The position numbers were made by a program, and so were the translations under genes. From a virus, in the IMG/VR virus record IMGVR_UViG_3300022856_000027, positions 1 through 27,419 of that record: DNA of 27,419 nucleotides; one strand, 5' to 3'. Below the pieces are notes generated by a model that searched no databases, was not told where the DNA came from, and saw only the letters and a list, made by a program, of their open reading frames with translations. Shown here piece by piece: positions 7,399 to 14,132 of the stretch. Numbering within the stretch: position 1 is the first letter of the stretch; each line of letters begins with the position of its first letter.

Positions 7399-7509
7399 GC
7401 GCTATTACTATCCAGCCCGCCCCGGCCCGTCAAGGTAATAATAGGTATTTACAACCCCGCCCGCATCGGTTAGTAGAGGGTAATACCAAACCAAACAGGA
7501 GACTACCTA
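7399..7509. promoter_or_regulatory. Divergent early control region
   Basis: This 111-base gap separates the minus-strand helicase operon from the plus-strand replication operon. Plus strand: TTTACA (7448-7453), 17 bases, TAGTAG (7471-7476), then AGGAGA before the ATG at 7510. Minus strand: TTGACG, 17 bases, TAGTAA, only a few bases before the helicase ATG. GGTATT (7443-7448) and AATACC (7481-7486 region) form an inverted pair, and GGTAATA recurs, as in promoter modules downstream. An operator shared by both directions is plausible. The -10 matches are weak. Confidence 0.5.
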
Positions 7510-8109
7510 ATGCAGATCACCTTTGACCCCCACAACGTCCAGGAATGCGCCACGATTGCCCGCTTGCTTGGCACCGCCGCCCCGGCACCTGCACAGCCCG
7601 AGACGGCACCTGCACAGCCCGAGACGGCACCTGCACAGCCCGAGACGGCACCTGCACAGCCCGACACAGACTGTCACGGCATGACCCACGACGACGCAAT
7701 CCACAGCACGCCGCCCAGCTTTAACGCTGACGGATCCTGGCGGGCCAAGCGCGGCGCAAAAGAAGCCTATGAAGCTGCGGTCGCCGCCGCTACGGCACCC
7801 GCACCAGCACCCGCACCAGCACCCGCACCGCAAGGGATGCCTGTGCCGCAACCGGCCAGCGCGGCCCCGGCAACACCGCCCGCCCCGATTGATTACAAGA
7901 CAATGGCGCAGCGGTTCATGGCAAAAATGGCTGACCCTGACGGGCTGCCCGCAGAATATGAGGCAATCTATGCCGCCCTGTCCATCGGTTATGACGATCT
8001 GGAAACTAACCAGACCAGCATCGCCCGGCTCTCAGATTATATGGACGCGGTAGACAACGGCGACGACCACGACGGATGCGTCCGCCATGCCATGAGCGCC
8101 GACCAATGA
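7510..8109 (+). CDS. Phage protein with DGxWRxKRG motif and Ala/Pro/Gln repeat
   Basis: This 199-residue acidic protein opens the plus-strand replication operon behind an AGGAGA site. Residues about 24-52 are four copies of a seven-residue APAQPET-type repeat. Next comes HDDAIHSTPPSFNADGSW followed by RAKRG, a motif seen in phage proteins near replication genes (IHS...DGxWRxKRG). A second low-complexity linker (APAPAPAPQGMPVPQP) precedes an acidic helical C-terminal region of about 75 residues. Biochemical role is unknown; replication or recombination accessory protein is the best guess. A terminator-like hairpin follows the stop. Confidence 0.75.
   Translation: MQITFDPHNVQECATIARLLGTAAPAPAQPETAPAQPETAPAQPETAPAQPDTDCHGMTHDDAIHSTPPSFNADGSWRAKRGAKEAYEAAVAAATAPAPAPAPAPAPQGMPVPQPASAAPATPPAPIDYKTMAQRFMAKMADPDGLPAEYEAIYAALSIGYDDLETNQTSIARLSDYMDAVDNGDDHDGCVRHAMSADQ
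7585..7664 (+). repeat. In-frame 21-bp tandem repeat, four units
   Basis: Three identical 21-base units (7585-7605, 7606-7626, 7627-7647) and a fourth that matches for 17 bases (7648-7664) lie head to tail inside the gene at 7510-8109. Each adds one seven-residue APAQPET-type unit, so copy-number change would keep the frame. Perfect identity implies recent expansion. Confidence 0.95.
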
Positions 8110-8116
8110 CGCACCG

Positions 8117-8141
8117 GGCGGGCTGTTGCGGCCCGCCTTTT
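8117..8141 (+). terminator. Intercistronic rho-independent terminator
   Basis: The stem GGCGGGC (8117-8123) with GCCCGCC (8131-8137) and a 7-base loop is followed by TTTT (8138-8141), just downstream of the stop at 8109. It may limit transcription into the nuclease gene. A near-identical hairpin lies at 10391-10413 without the T-tract. Confidence 0.75.
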
Positions 8142-8167
8142 ACACCATAGATGGGAGACACACACCA

Positions 8168-9238
8168 ATGACGATTGAAACCCGCCCCAGCGCCGCCCAC
8201 CGCTGGACGAAATGTTCCGCCGCGCCATTGTTTGCCAGCCGCGCCGGACCGCAACCGACCAGTGACGCCGCGCGGGAAGGCACCTGCGCGGCATGGGTGG
8301 CTGAGTTGATGCTGACTGACAAGCCTGTCGCGGTCGGCATGACCCACGAAAACGGCTGGGAAGTTGACGCCGACATGATCGACCACATGCAGGACTATGC
8401 AGACATCTGCCGCGCGGATGGCGGCAAAATGTGGGTTGAGCAGCATGTAGGATTATCGGAAAAAATATACGGGACGCCCGATTGCGCAACGCTGGCTGAC
8501 GGCGTGCTGACCGTCCGGGATCTGAAATATGGCTTCAGACTTGTATCGCCAGACAGCCCGCAATTGATCATCTATGCGGCTGCGATATTGCTTGCACCGC
8601 CCGGCCCGGTCCGCACGATCCGCACCGAGATTTACCAGCCGCGCGGCTTTCACCAAGACGGCCCGCGCCGTTGGATCGACTGGACTACGGGTGAAATCCG
8701 CGCCAAAGCGGCATGGATCATCCAGCGCGCTGAAGAATGTTACAAGCCAGATCCTATCGCCACGCCCGGCGACCATTGCCTGTATTGTGACGGCGCGGTC
8801 GGCTGCGTGGCGCTGCAACAGACAACCGCCACGGCGCTGGCCATTGCCGAGATGACCGGCCACCGCGACCGGACACCGTTTGAAATGTCTCAGGCATTGC
8901 ATTTTTACCGGAACGCGTTGGAAATTATCAGCGCAGCGGCAAAGGCCACCGAGGTGGAAGCCGAAGCGCGGGCCAAGCGCGGCGAGCGCCTGCCTGGGTG
9001 GGGGCTTCTGCCTCGTCTGGGTAACACGCGCGTCAAAGCATCGCCCGCAGCCATCAAGGCGCTGACCGGAAAGGACGCCACAAAAATTGTGCCGATGAAT
9101 GTTGGCGACCTCAAACTCGCAGGCTTGACCGAGGCGCAATTATCGCTTATTACCGAACGACCAACCATCGGCCACAAGCTGACCACGCTGGATCAGGACG
9201 CCCTGACACGGCAACTCAACAGGAGCAACACGACATGA
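8168..9238 (+). CDS. DUF2800 PD-(D/E)XK nuclease, RecB/Cas4-like
   Basis: This 356-residue protein matches the phage DUF2800 family of probable nucleases. It has E37 in REGT, D105 in GTPD, and the D118-L-K120 core followed by Q132 in PQLIIYA, the RecB/Cas4 arrangement. A cysteine cluster, C204, C207 and C213 with C191 nearby, may bind a metal or Fe-S centre. The C-terminal region is helical. I chose the ATG at 8168, behind GGGAGA; an upstream TTG at 8126 would lie inside the terminator hairpin. The stop overlaps the start of the GapR-like gene (ATGA). Recombination or end processing is the likely role. Confidence 0.85.
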   Translation: MTIETRPSAAHRWTKCSAAPLFASRAGPQPTSDAAREGTCAAWVAELMLTDKPVAVGMTHENGWEVDADMIDHMQDYADICRADGGKMWVEQHVGLSEKIYGTPDCATLADGVLTVRDLKYGFRLVSPDSPQLIIYAAAILLAPPGPVRTIRTEIYQPRGFHQDGPRRWIDWTTGEIRAKAAWIIQRAEECYKPDPIATPGDHCLYCDGAVGCVALQQTTATALAIAEMTGHRDRTPFEMSQALHFYRNALEIISAAAKATEVEAEARAKRGERLPGWGLLPRLGNTRVKASPAAIKALTGKDATKIVPMNVGDLKLAGLTEAQLSLITERPTIGHKLTTLDQDALTRQLNRSNTT

Positions 9239-9522
9239 GCGGACCCGGACACAACTCAGTTGCAGGCGAGGAACTTCTGCAATTTATTGAACGGTGGGAG
9301 CAGTTGAACATCGAAAAACGCGAGATTGCGATGGTTCAAAACGAAGTCATGGCCGAAGCCAAAGGGCGCGGATATGACACCAAGCTGATCCGCAAGCTGA
9401 TTGCCGAACGCAAGCGCAAGCCTGACGATATAGCCGAAGAAGAAGCCGTGCTAGAAATGTATCGGGAGGCGATAAAGATGCCGACCGGACCTCGCAACCA
9501 ACCAACTAATGGAGACCAATAA
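9235..9522 (+). CDS. GapR-like DUF2312 protein
   Basis: This 95-residue protein matches DUF2312. It has the SGPGHNSVAGEEL start, a helix with IERWEQLNIEKREIA, then EVMAEAKGRGYDTKLIRKLI and RKR. GapR proteins are alphaproteobacterial nucleoid proteins that bind overtwisted DNA ahead of forks and help topoisomerases. A phage copy in the replication operon could manage supercoiling at phage forks. It overlaps the preceding gene by 4 bases and ends 1 base before the next start. Confidence 0.85.
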   Translation: MSGPGHNSVAGEELLQFIERWEQLNIEKREIAMVQNEVMAEAKGRGYDTKLIRKLIAERKRKPDDIAEEEAVLEMYREAIKMPTGPRNQPTNGDQ

Positions 9523-9523
9523 T

Positions 9524-10381
9524 ATGTCACGCCACACCGAATACGGAAACAGCCCAGTCGGACGCCTCATCTCGGGCGACCCGTGGGTGAAGCAGACCAC
9601 CGACGCGAACAACCGGGAAATCCCGCCTGAAAAGCGGTCATACTGGTTCGCCGTGGCGATTGAAAAGAACGCCCCCGGCATGAATGAGATGCTTGGCCTG
9701 ATGTTCAAAGCCGCGCAGGCCGGATACGGGCAGGCTCCGCACATCATGGCGCAGATCAACATGGGGCTGGCGGCCACGGCGTTTAGCTGGAAAATTGCGG
9801 ACGGCGACGAAATGCGCGCCAATCCGACAACCGGCGCGCAGGAGCCACGCTGGAAGCACGGCAAGGGCTGCTGGATCGCAAAGTTTTCGACCACGCTGCA
9901 AATCGCATCGGCCAAATACAACGGCGCCGTGCCGGCATATTGCGACCCGAGCGAAATCAAGCGCGGATATTATGTCACCGTGCCATTCTCCACATCTGCC
10001 AATGGGAACATGGACCACACGGCAGGCGTCTATCTGAACCCCCAGACCGTTTGCCTCGTCGGGTTCGGCCCGGAGATTGTCGGCGGCCCATCGCTGGAAC
10101 AGCAGCTTGGCGCAGGTCCGGGTGCGTATATGCCCGCAGGTATGACCCAGACCCCGCAACTGCCAAGCGGTGCTGCGCAGGCTGCACCCGCACCGGCCCC
10201 GTCAGGTATGCCCGCACCCGCCCCTGCACCATCGGGTATGCCCGGCCCCCAGCCGCAGACCTCTGGTATGCCGACGCCTGCCGCCAGTGGGATGCCTACG
10301 GCGACTGGATCAGGTGGTAATCCGCCCGCATACAGCGGTTATATGGCACCTGCAACGGGCGGTGGTATGCCTGGCGCGTAA
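9524..10381 (+). CDS. Probable single-stranded DNA-binding protein (DUF2815-like)
   Basis: This 285-residue protein lies where phages with DUF2800 often carry the DUF2815 ssDNA-binding protein. Residues 1-190 look like a globular, aromatic-rich fold with GVYLNPQTVCLVGFGPEI near the end. The remainder is a long disordered tail with repeated SGMP, PAPAP and AGM units. No acidic tip typical of bacterial SSB is present. The start is chosen at 9524, behind GGAG, over an in-frame ATG at 9509. Gene order and the C-terminal motif support the call. Confidence 0.7.
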   Translation: MSRHTEYGNSPVGRLISGDPWVKQTTDANNREIPPEKRSYWFAVAIEKNAPGMNEMLGLMFKAAQAGYGQAPHIMAQINMGLAATAFSWKIADGDEMRANPTTGAQEPRWKHGKGCWIAKFSTTLQIASAKYNGAVPAYCDPSEIKRGYYVTVPFSTSANGNMDHTAGVYLNPQTVCLVGFGPEIVGGPSLEQQLGAGPGAYMPAGMTQTPQLPSGAAQAAPAPAPSGMPAPAPAPSGMPGPQPQTSGMPTPAASGMPTATGSGGNPPAYSGYMAPATGGGMPGA

Positions 10382-10390
10382 CGGATCATA

Positions 10391-10413
10391 GGGCGGGCTG
10401 TCATGGCCCGCCC
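10391..10413 (+). terminator. Intercistronic hairpin without U-tract
   Basis: GGGCGGGC (10391-10398) and GCCCGCCC (10406-10413) form a perfect 8-bp stem with a 7-base loop, just after the SSB-like gene. The absence of a T-tract suggests RNA stabilisation or weak attenuation. It closely resembles the hairpin at 8117-8141. Confidence 0.5.
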
Positions 10414-10440
10414 GTCACACGCAACAGGGAGACACACGCT

Positions 10441-10635
10441 ATGAAATCTAACATCATCGACATTGACGTTGAGGTAACGCACCGGACAGAAAAAGCGGTT
10501 TTGGTTCACACAGGCATCAAAGAAGAATCTGTATGGCTGCCTCTTTCTCAAATCGAGATTCAACATTCGGGATTTCCAGGAATTGAAACTGTCACGCTGC
10601 CTGAATGGCTCGCACTGGAAAAGGGTCTTATTTAA
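10441..10635 (+). CDS. Small conserved phage protein
   Basis: This 64-residue protein begins with a beta-rich stretch (IIDIDVEVTHRTEKAVLVHT), then WLPLSQIEI, and ends VTLPEWLALEKGLI. This ending is familiar from small proteins near phage replication genes, but their function is not known to me. The ATG follows GGGAGA. The stop overlaps the next start (TAATG). Confidence 0.7.
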   Translation: MKSNIIDIDVEVTHRTEKAVLVHTGIKEESVWLPLSQIEIQHSGFPGIETVTLPEWLALEKGLI

Positions 10636-10841
10636 TGACACAATTCAAGCCCGGCGACAGAGTGACCCACAATCCGACCGGCGAGGAATGGACGGTGGAC
10701 AGAGCCTATGGGTCTTATGTGGTTCCAGCAGGCTGGCCTGAGTCGCACGCCCTTGCCGCTGATTGCACGTTGATTTGCGGCTGCACCACGTCAGACGAGC
10801 GGGAAGCCTGCACCAGAGCGTGCGACACTGTGGCGCTGTGA
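10635..10841 (+). CDS. Small phage protein (KPGDRVTHNPTGEEW type)
   Basis: This 68-residue protein starts with a KOW/SH3-like strand pattern, FKPGDRVTHNPTGEEWTVDR, followed by GWPESHALAADCTL and several cysteines (CGC, C). Similar small proteins occur in phage early regions; role unknown. The start at 10635 overlaps the preceding stop, and the TGA at 10839-10841 overlaps the polymerase GTG. Confidence 0.65.
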   Translation: MTQFKPGDRVTHNPTGEEWTVDRAYGSYVVPAGWPESHALAADCTLICGCTTSDEREACTRACDTVAL

Positions 10842-12781
10842 CAGAGTGGAACGACTTCCCATACGACCTTGAATCCTACCCGAACGTATTCAGCGCGGTA
10901 ATCGTTCACGCCCCGAGCGGCACGGAATGGATTTTTGAGGTGTCTGACCGGGTGAACCAGTCCCGCCAGTTGCTCAACTTCATTCACGCCCTCAGCCAGC
11001 ATCCCGGCAATCGTATGGTGGGCTATAATAACGTCGGATACGACTATCCGTTGCTGCACGCCCTGTTGCGGTTTGACTTGTTTACCGCTGCCGATGCCTA
11101 TCAGATATCCATGGGCATCATCGAGACGCCGTGGGACGACAGGTTCCGCAATACCGTCTGGGCGTCTGACATGATCGTTCCGCAAGTCGATCTGTTCAAG
11201 ATCCACCACTTCGACAACCAAGCGCGGCTGACCAGCCTGAAGCAGATCGAGATTGCCCTACAGTTGCCGCACGTTGCGGACCTGCCATTTCCGCCCGGCA
11301 CGGTCCTGACGCCCGACCAGATCCCGCAGTTGCTCGGATACAACCGGCACGACGTGGCCGCCACCCTGCAATTCTACCGGCAGTCCGCGCCTGCGCTGGC
11401 GTTTCGGGATGAGATGTCGGCCGAGTTGGGTATCGACACGACAAACCTCAGCGATACGTCAATTGGATCTGAAATCTTTATTTCCGAAATGGAAAAAAGA
11501 GCGCCAGGACTGGTGGGCAAGCGCGGGCGTTGGAACCAGACACAACGCCCTGTGATGAATCTTTGGGAATACTTGTGGGACTATATCACATTTGACCATC
11601 CTGAATTTCAAAAGATTATTGAGTTTTTCAAAGCAAGCAGTGTTACAAAAACCAAAGGTGTTTTTAAAAATCTCAACGCAAACTGCTACGGTATTGATTT
11701 TAAGTTTGGGATGGGTGGCATACACGGCGCGAAAAATAACACGACAATGCGCAGCTGCGCAAACCGTGTTATCCAAGGCCGTGACGTAAAAAGCTACTAC
11801 CCCAACTTGTCAATCAAGAATAGAATTTACCCTGCACACTTGGGTGAAGTGTTTTGTGATATTTACGAAGACCTTTATATCCGAAGACAATCATTCCCCA
11901 AGTCAAACCCGAGGAACGGCGCACTAAAGTTGTCGCTCAACGGCGGCAGCTATGGTAAAACAAACAGCGAGCATGGCCCTTTTCGAGACCCCGCTGTTAT
12001 GCTGACGATCACGATCAACGGACAGCTTTTGTTGTGCATGTTGGCCGAACGGCTGGCGGCCATCCCGACGCTGGAATTGATCCAAGTCAACACCGATGGA
12101 ATTGAATATATCGTGGACCGGGACCGGGTGGGCGAGTGCGACGCGGTGTCGGCGGAATGGGAAAAACTGACCGGGCTAGAATTGGAGTCTGATGACTACC
12201 AGAGTTTCCACCAACGCGATGTAAATTCGTACCTGGCGATTGATGCGCGTGGCGGCGTGAAGTGCAAGGGCGCGTTTGAGTATCAGCACGGGCTAGGCTA
12301 CGGCGACGGCTGGCATAAAAACCAATCGTGCAAAATCATTGCCATTGCCGCCGAGGCGTATCTGGTGCGCGGCGTGCCGGTGGCCGATACCGTGGCGGCC
12401 TGCGACAACGCGTTTCACTTTATGCACACACTGAAAGTCCAGCGCGGCGACAGGGTAATGTTGGGCGGCGATCTGTCCGACTATGACTGCCAGTGGACGC
12501 CACCAGACGCCAAGGGGCGGCCCGTGAACCGCAAGATGCACAGCGGCGGGGTGGCACAGCAGCGGACGGGCCGCTACTACGTCACCCGCACGGGCGGCGC
12601 GCAGTTGTGGAAGATCATGCCGCCGCTGCCCAAGCTGCCATCGCACGACCGGCCCCAGGCGATCCTGAAGGGTGAGACGGTGCTGATGTGCAATGATCTG
12701 CACGACTTCGACTGGGCGTTGCTGGACCGGGATTATTATGCGCGGGCCGCTTGGGACCTGGTTCTCAGCACCGGCGGGTGA
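10838..12781 (+). CDS. Family B DNA polymerase with 3'-5' exonuclease
   Basis: This 647-residue replicative polymerase starts at a GTG that overlaps the preceding stop (GTGA); a longer ATG start at 10763 would lie inside that gene. Exonuclease motifs: Exo I D10-L-E12, Exo II N64-N65...D69, Exo III Y168...D172. Polymerase motifs: A DVKSYYP (316-322), B KLSLNGGSYG (364-373) and C QVNTDG (416-421), where an Asn replaces the first Asp of the usual DTDS. The segment encoding about residues 207-375 is markedly AT-rich compared with both flanks, suggesting recombination within the gene. It probably works with the nearby primase-helicase, SSB-like protein and clamp. Confidence 0.9.
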   Translation: MTEWNDFPYDLESYPNVFSAVIVHAPSGTEWIFEVSDRVNQSRQLLNFIHALSQHPGNRMVGYNNVGYDYPLLHALLRFDLFTAADAYQISMGIIETPWDDRFRNTVWASDMIVPQVDLFKIHHFDNQARLTSLKQIEIALQLPHVADLPFPPGTVLTPDQIPQLLGYNRHDVAATLQFYRQSAPALAFRDEMSAELGIDTTNLSDTSIGSEIFISEMEKRAPGLVGKRGRWNQTQRPVMNLWEYLWDYITFDHPEFQKIIEFFKASSVTKTKGVFKNLNANCYGIDFKFGMGGIHGAKNNTTMRSCANRVIQGRDVKSYYPNLSIKNRIYPAHLGEVFCDIYEDLYIRRQSFPKSNPRNGALKLSLNGGSYGKTNSEHGPFRDPAVMLTITINGQLLLCMLAERLAAIPTLELIQVNTDGIEYIVDRDRVGECDAVSAEWEKLTGLELESDDYQSFHQRDVNSYLAIDARGGVKCKGAFEYQHGLGYGDGWHKNQSCKIIAIAAEAYLVRGVPVADTVAACDNAFHFMHTLKVQRGDRVMLGGDLSDYDCQWTPPDAKGRPVNRKMHSGGVAQQRTGRYYVTRTGGAQLWKIMPPLPKLPSHDRPQAILKGETVLMCNDLHDFDWALLDRDYYARAAWDLVLSTGG

Positions 12782-12800
12782 CGGGAGGAACACCCGCCGG
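12771..12800 (+). terminator. Hairpin overlapping the polymerase stop codon
   Basis: CCGGCGGGTG (12771-12780) pairs perfectly with CACCCGCCGG (12791-12800) across a 10-base loop that contains part of the stop codon. No T-tract follows. It could protect the 3' end of the polymerase message or cause pausing before the promoter at 12863. Confidence 0.55.
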
Positions 12801-12862
12801 GCTTGGAGACACCACACAACACGGACACTGTGCATTATTTTCGGCAGCTGCGCAATGGGGTG

Positions 12863-12924
12863 TTGACACGGTAGGTAATAGGTGGCAATAAGGATGCAAC
12901 AGAAACGCAACCGGAGACAAGACA
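12863..12924 (+). promoter_or_regulatory. Promoter-leader module, copy 1
   Basis: TTGACA (12863-12868), an 18-base spacer, AATAAG (12887-12892), then a leader with CCGGAGA before the ATG at 12925. The first 36 bases match 13909-13944 at 33 positions, and the leaders are also alike. The spacer contains GGTAATAGGTGG, a possible binding site because related GGTAATA sequence recurs in the divergent region at 7433. Confidence 0.7.
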
Positions 12925-13110
12925 ATGCATGCCACCATCAAAAACGCAGCTTACAAAATCTTCAACACCGAAGCCGACGCTGTTGCAGCCCTAGCCACTC
13001 TGGGCTTTGAGGATGGCGAACTGGCGATCCGCGTAGATCCCAAAGGATCGGGCCGCTGCTTTATCGAAGTCCTTGACTTGGACGACGGCGCAGTGATCGG
13101 GCGGATATAA
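12925..13110 (+). CDS. Small protein of unknown function, 61 residues
   Basis: It starts MHATIKNAAYKIFNTEADAV and has a compact alpha/beta pattern with an acidic end (LDLDDGAVIGRI). I do not recognise the family. It is the first gene behind promoter module 1 with a good CCGGAGA site. Codon use matches the surrounding phage genes. Confidence 0.6.
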   Translation: MHATIKNAAYKIFNTEADAVAALATLGFEDGELAIRVDPKGSGRCFIEVLDLDDGAVIGRI

Positions 13111-13112
13111 CC

Positions 13113-13310
13113 GTGACCCACCACACCGAACGCCCCTGCGCCGCCGTCGGGCTGACATCCTACCGCTACGGTCATATCATGATCGGCGCGACCAGCACGC
13201 AGGATGCCTTGAACGAAGCGAACCGGTCCCTGACACACGGCACAGTCACGGTTGACCGGCTGGAAATATGGAACGCCCTGACCGGGCTTTATGAGAATGT
13301 GACGACATGA
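13113..13310 (+). CDS. Small protein of unknown function, GTG start
   Basis: This 65-residue protein starts at a GTG two bases after the previous stop. Its first codons lie in a 23-base direct repeat (13114-13136) that recurs at 13472-13494. The middle has STQDALNEANRSL, suggesting one helix between strands. The stop overlaps the next ATG (ATGA). Family unknown. Confidence 0.55.
   Translation: MTHHTERPCAAVGLTSYRYGHIMIGATSTQDALNEANRSLTHGTVTVDRLEIWNALTGLYENVTT
13114..13136 (+). repeat. 23-base direct repeat, copy 1
   Basis: Identical to 13472-13494. It begins at the second base of a start codon (GTG here, ATG at the other copy) and would encode the same N-terminal residues THHTERP in both frames. 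Confidence 0.9.
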
Positions 13311-13474
13311 AACTCACACCGGACGAACTGGCAGAAGCCGTCAAAAAGATAGTGACTGATAACGGTGACATTTTGACAGGACTGTTATTCGACACGCTTT
13401 ACGGCAGCCATTCATACCGCACCGTTACATCACGGGGTTTGGATGGGACGCCTGTGGCGGTTTTTATGGCATGA
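13307..13474 (+). CDS. Small protein of unknown function, 55 residues
   Basis: This ORF runs from the ATG at 13307 and encodes MKLTPDELAEAVKKIVTDNG, then DILTGLLFDTLYG, and ends AVFMA. The ATG overlaps the previous stop, and its own TGA (13472-13474) overlaps another ATG at 13471. The helical, hydrophobic centre suggests a small soluble fold; function unknown. It is too short for many ORF callers. Confidence 0.55.
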   Translation: MKLTPDELAEAVKKIVTDNGDILTGLLFDTLYGSHSYRTVTSRGLDGTPVAVFMA

Positions 13475-13494
13475 CCCACCACACCGAACGCCCC
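13472..13494 (+). repeat. 23-base direct repeat, copy 2
   Basis: Identical to 13114-13136. Here it lies between the stop of the 55-residue ORF and the ribosome site of the next gene, or it encodes an N-terminal extension of that gene if the ATG at 13471 is used. Confidence 0.9.
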
Positions 13495-13530
13495 AGCCCC
13501 GCCCACCACAACGCAACCGGAGACATCACC

Positions 13531-13725
13531 ATGAAACTTGAAATTGACAGATACGATTTTGAACGCATCATTATGCTGCTGGACGCAGCGGACAATGCGC
13601 TGACCGTTGCCGCCAATCTGGAAAAGCGCCAAGAGGCAGGCAAGCCATTGCGTCAGATCACGGCGCAGGAACGCGCAAAAGGAACGCGCGAAACTGTGGC
13701 CGAAATGATTGCTAAATATCTATGA
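13531..13725 (+). CDS. Small helical protein of unknown function
   Basis: This 64-residue protein reads MKLEIDRYDFERIIMLLDAA, then helical charged sequence with EKRQEAGKPLRQITAQER. The ATG at 13531 is preferred because CCGGAGACATCACC precedes it, the same ribosome-site pattern as at 12925 and 15402. An alternative ATG at 13471 would add 20 residues encoded partly by the 23-base repeat. The reading frame stays open beyond its TGA into the next candidate gene. Confidence 0.65.
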   Translation: MKLEIDRYDFERIIMLLDAADNALTVAANLEKRQEAGKPLRQITAQERAKGTRETVAEMIAKYL

Positions 13726-13773
13726 CACACCTTTATCATCTATGCCACAACGCGCGCCGGATGGACCGGCACA

Positions 13774-13977
13774 GTGGAGGCGGAATTGTGGGCACGGTTC
13801 AAAGCGGTCAGGCCCCAGGACGCTTGCGCTGTCACACCGGCCCGCCCTGCACTGCATCCGATACCTGAACAAATCGACGCGGCTCTTGAATGGGCGCGCG
13901 AATACCTGTTGACAGGGTGGGTAATTGGTGGCAATAAGGATGCAGAGAAACACACCGGCAAGGAGCCAAGACCATGA
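13774..13977 (+). CDS. Candidate small protein, weakly supported start
   Basis: This 67-codon GTG-initiated frame has the codon pattern of its neighbours and a plausible helical segment, PIPEQIDAALEWAREYLLTG. No clear ribosome site precedes the GTG. The same frame is open upstream to the TGA of the preceding gene, and that stretch (FIIYATTRAGWTGT) also looks protein-like, so this may be the rest of a once longer protein. Promoter module 2 lies in its 3' end. Its stop overlaps the next ATG. Confidence 0.4.
   Translation: MEAELWARFKAVRPQDACAVTPARPALHPIPEQIDAALEWAREYLLTGWVIGGNKDAEKHTGKEPRP
13909..13973 (+). promoter_or_regulatory. Promoter-leader module, copy 2
   Basis: TTGACA (13909-13914), an 18-base spacer and AATAAG (13933-13938), then a leader with AAGGAG ahead of the ATG at 13974. 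The first 36 bases differ from module 1 at only three positions. It would drive the 49-residue gene and the clamp-nuclease pair. Confidence 0.7.
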
Positions 13978-14123
13978 ACAGCCAGAGCATCAACCAGATC
14001 ACCGCCCGCGCAGCACAAGAAGTTGCAGAATTTATCGGTGTCACTGCACAGGTTGCCATGCGCGACCACGCCGACGCGGTTTTCAAAATGACCTGCGCAA
14101 TCATGGCCGCCCGCGCCGCCTGA
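13974..14123 (+). CDS. Small helical protein of unknown function, 49 residues
   Basis: It encodes MNSQSINQITARAAQEVAEF, then IGVTAQVAMRDHADAVFKMT, and ends CAIMAARAA. This alanine-rich, amphipathic sequence is probably one or two helices. It sits directly behind promoter module 2 with AAGGAG 8 bases upstream of the ATG. No family recognised. Confidence 0.55.
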   Translation: MNSQSINQITARAAQEVAEFIGVTAQVAMRDHADAVFKMTCAIMAARAA

Positions 14124-14132
14124 GACACAACC

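Noticed and set aside
7585-7664. Possible CRISPR-like repeat array
   Set aside because: The units are contiguous without spacers and are in frame inside a gene, so this is a coding tandem repeat.
13709-13912. 67-codon plus-strand ORF and a second frame starting at 13722
   Set aside because: Both overlap the frame at 13774-13977, which has better codon pattern and couples to the next gene. Their products are Arg/Cys/His-rich as in shadow frames.
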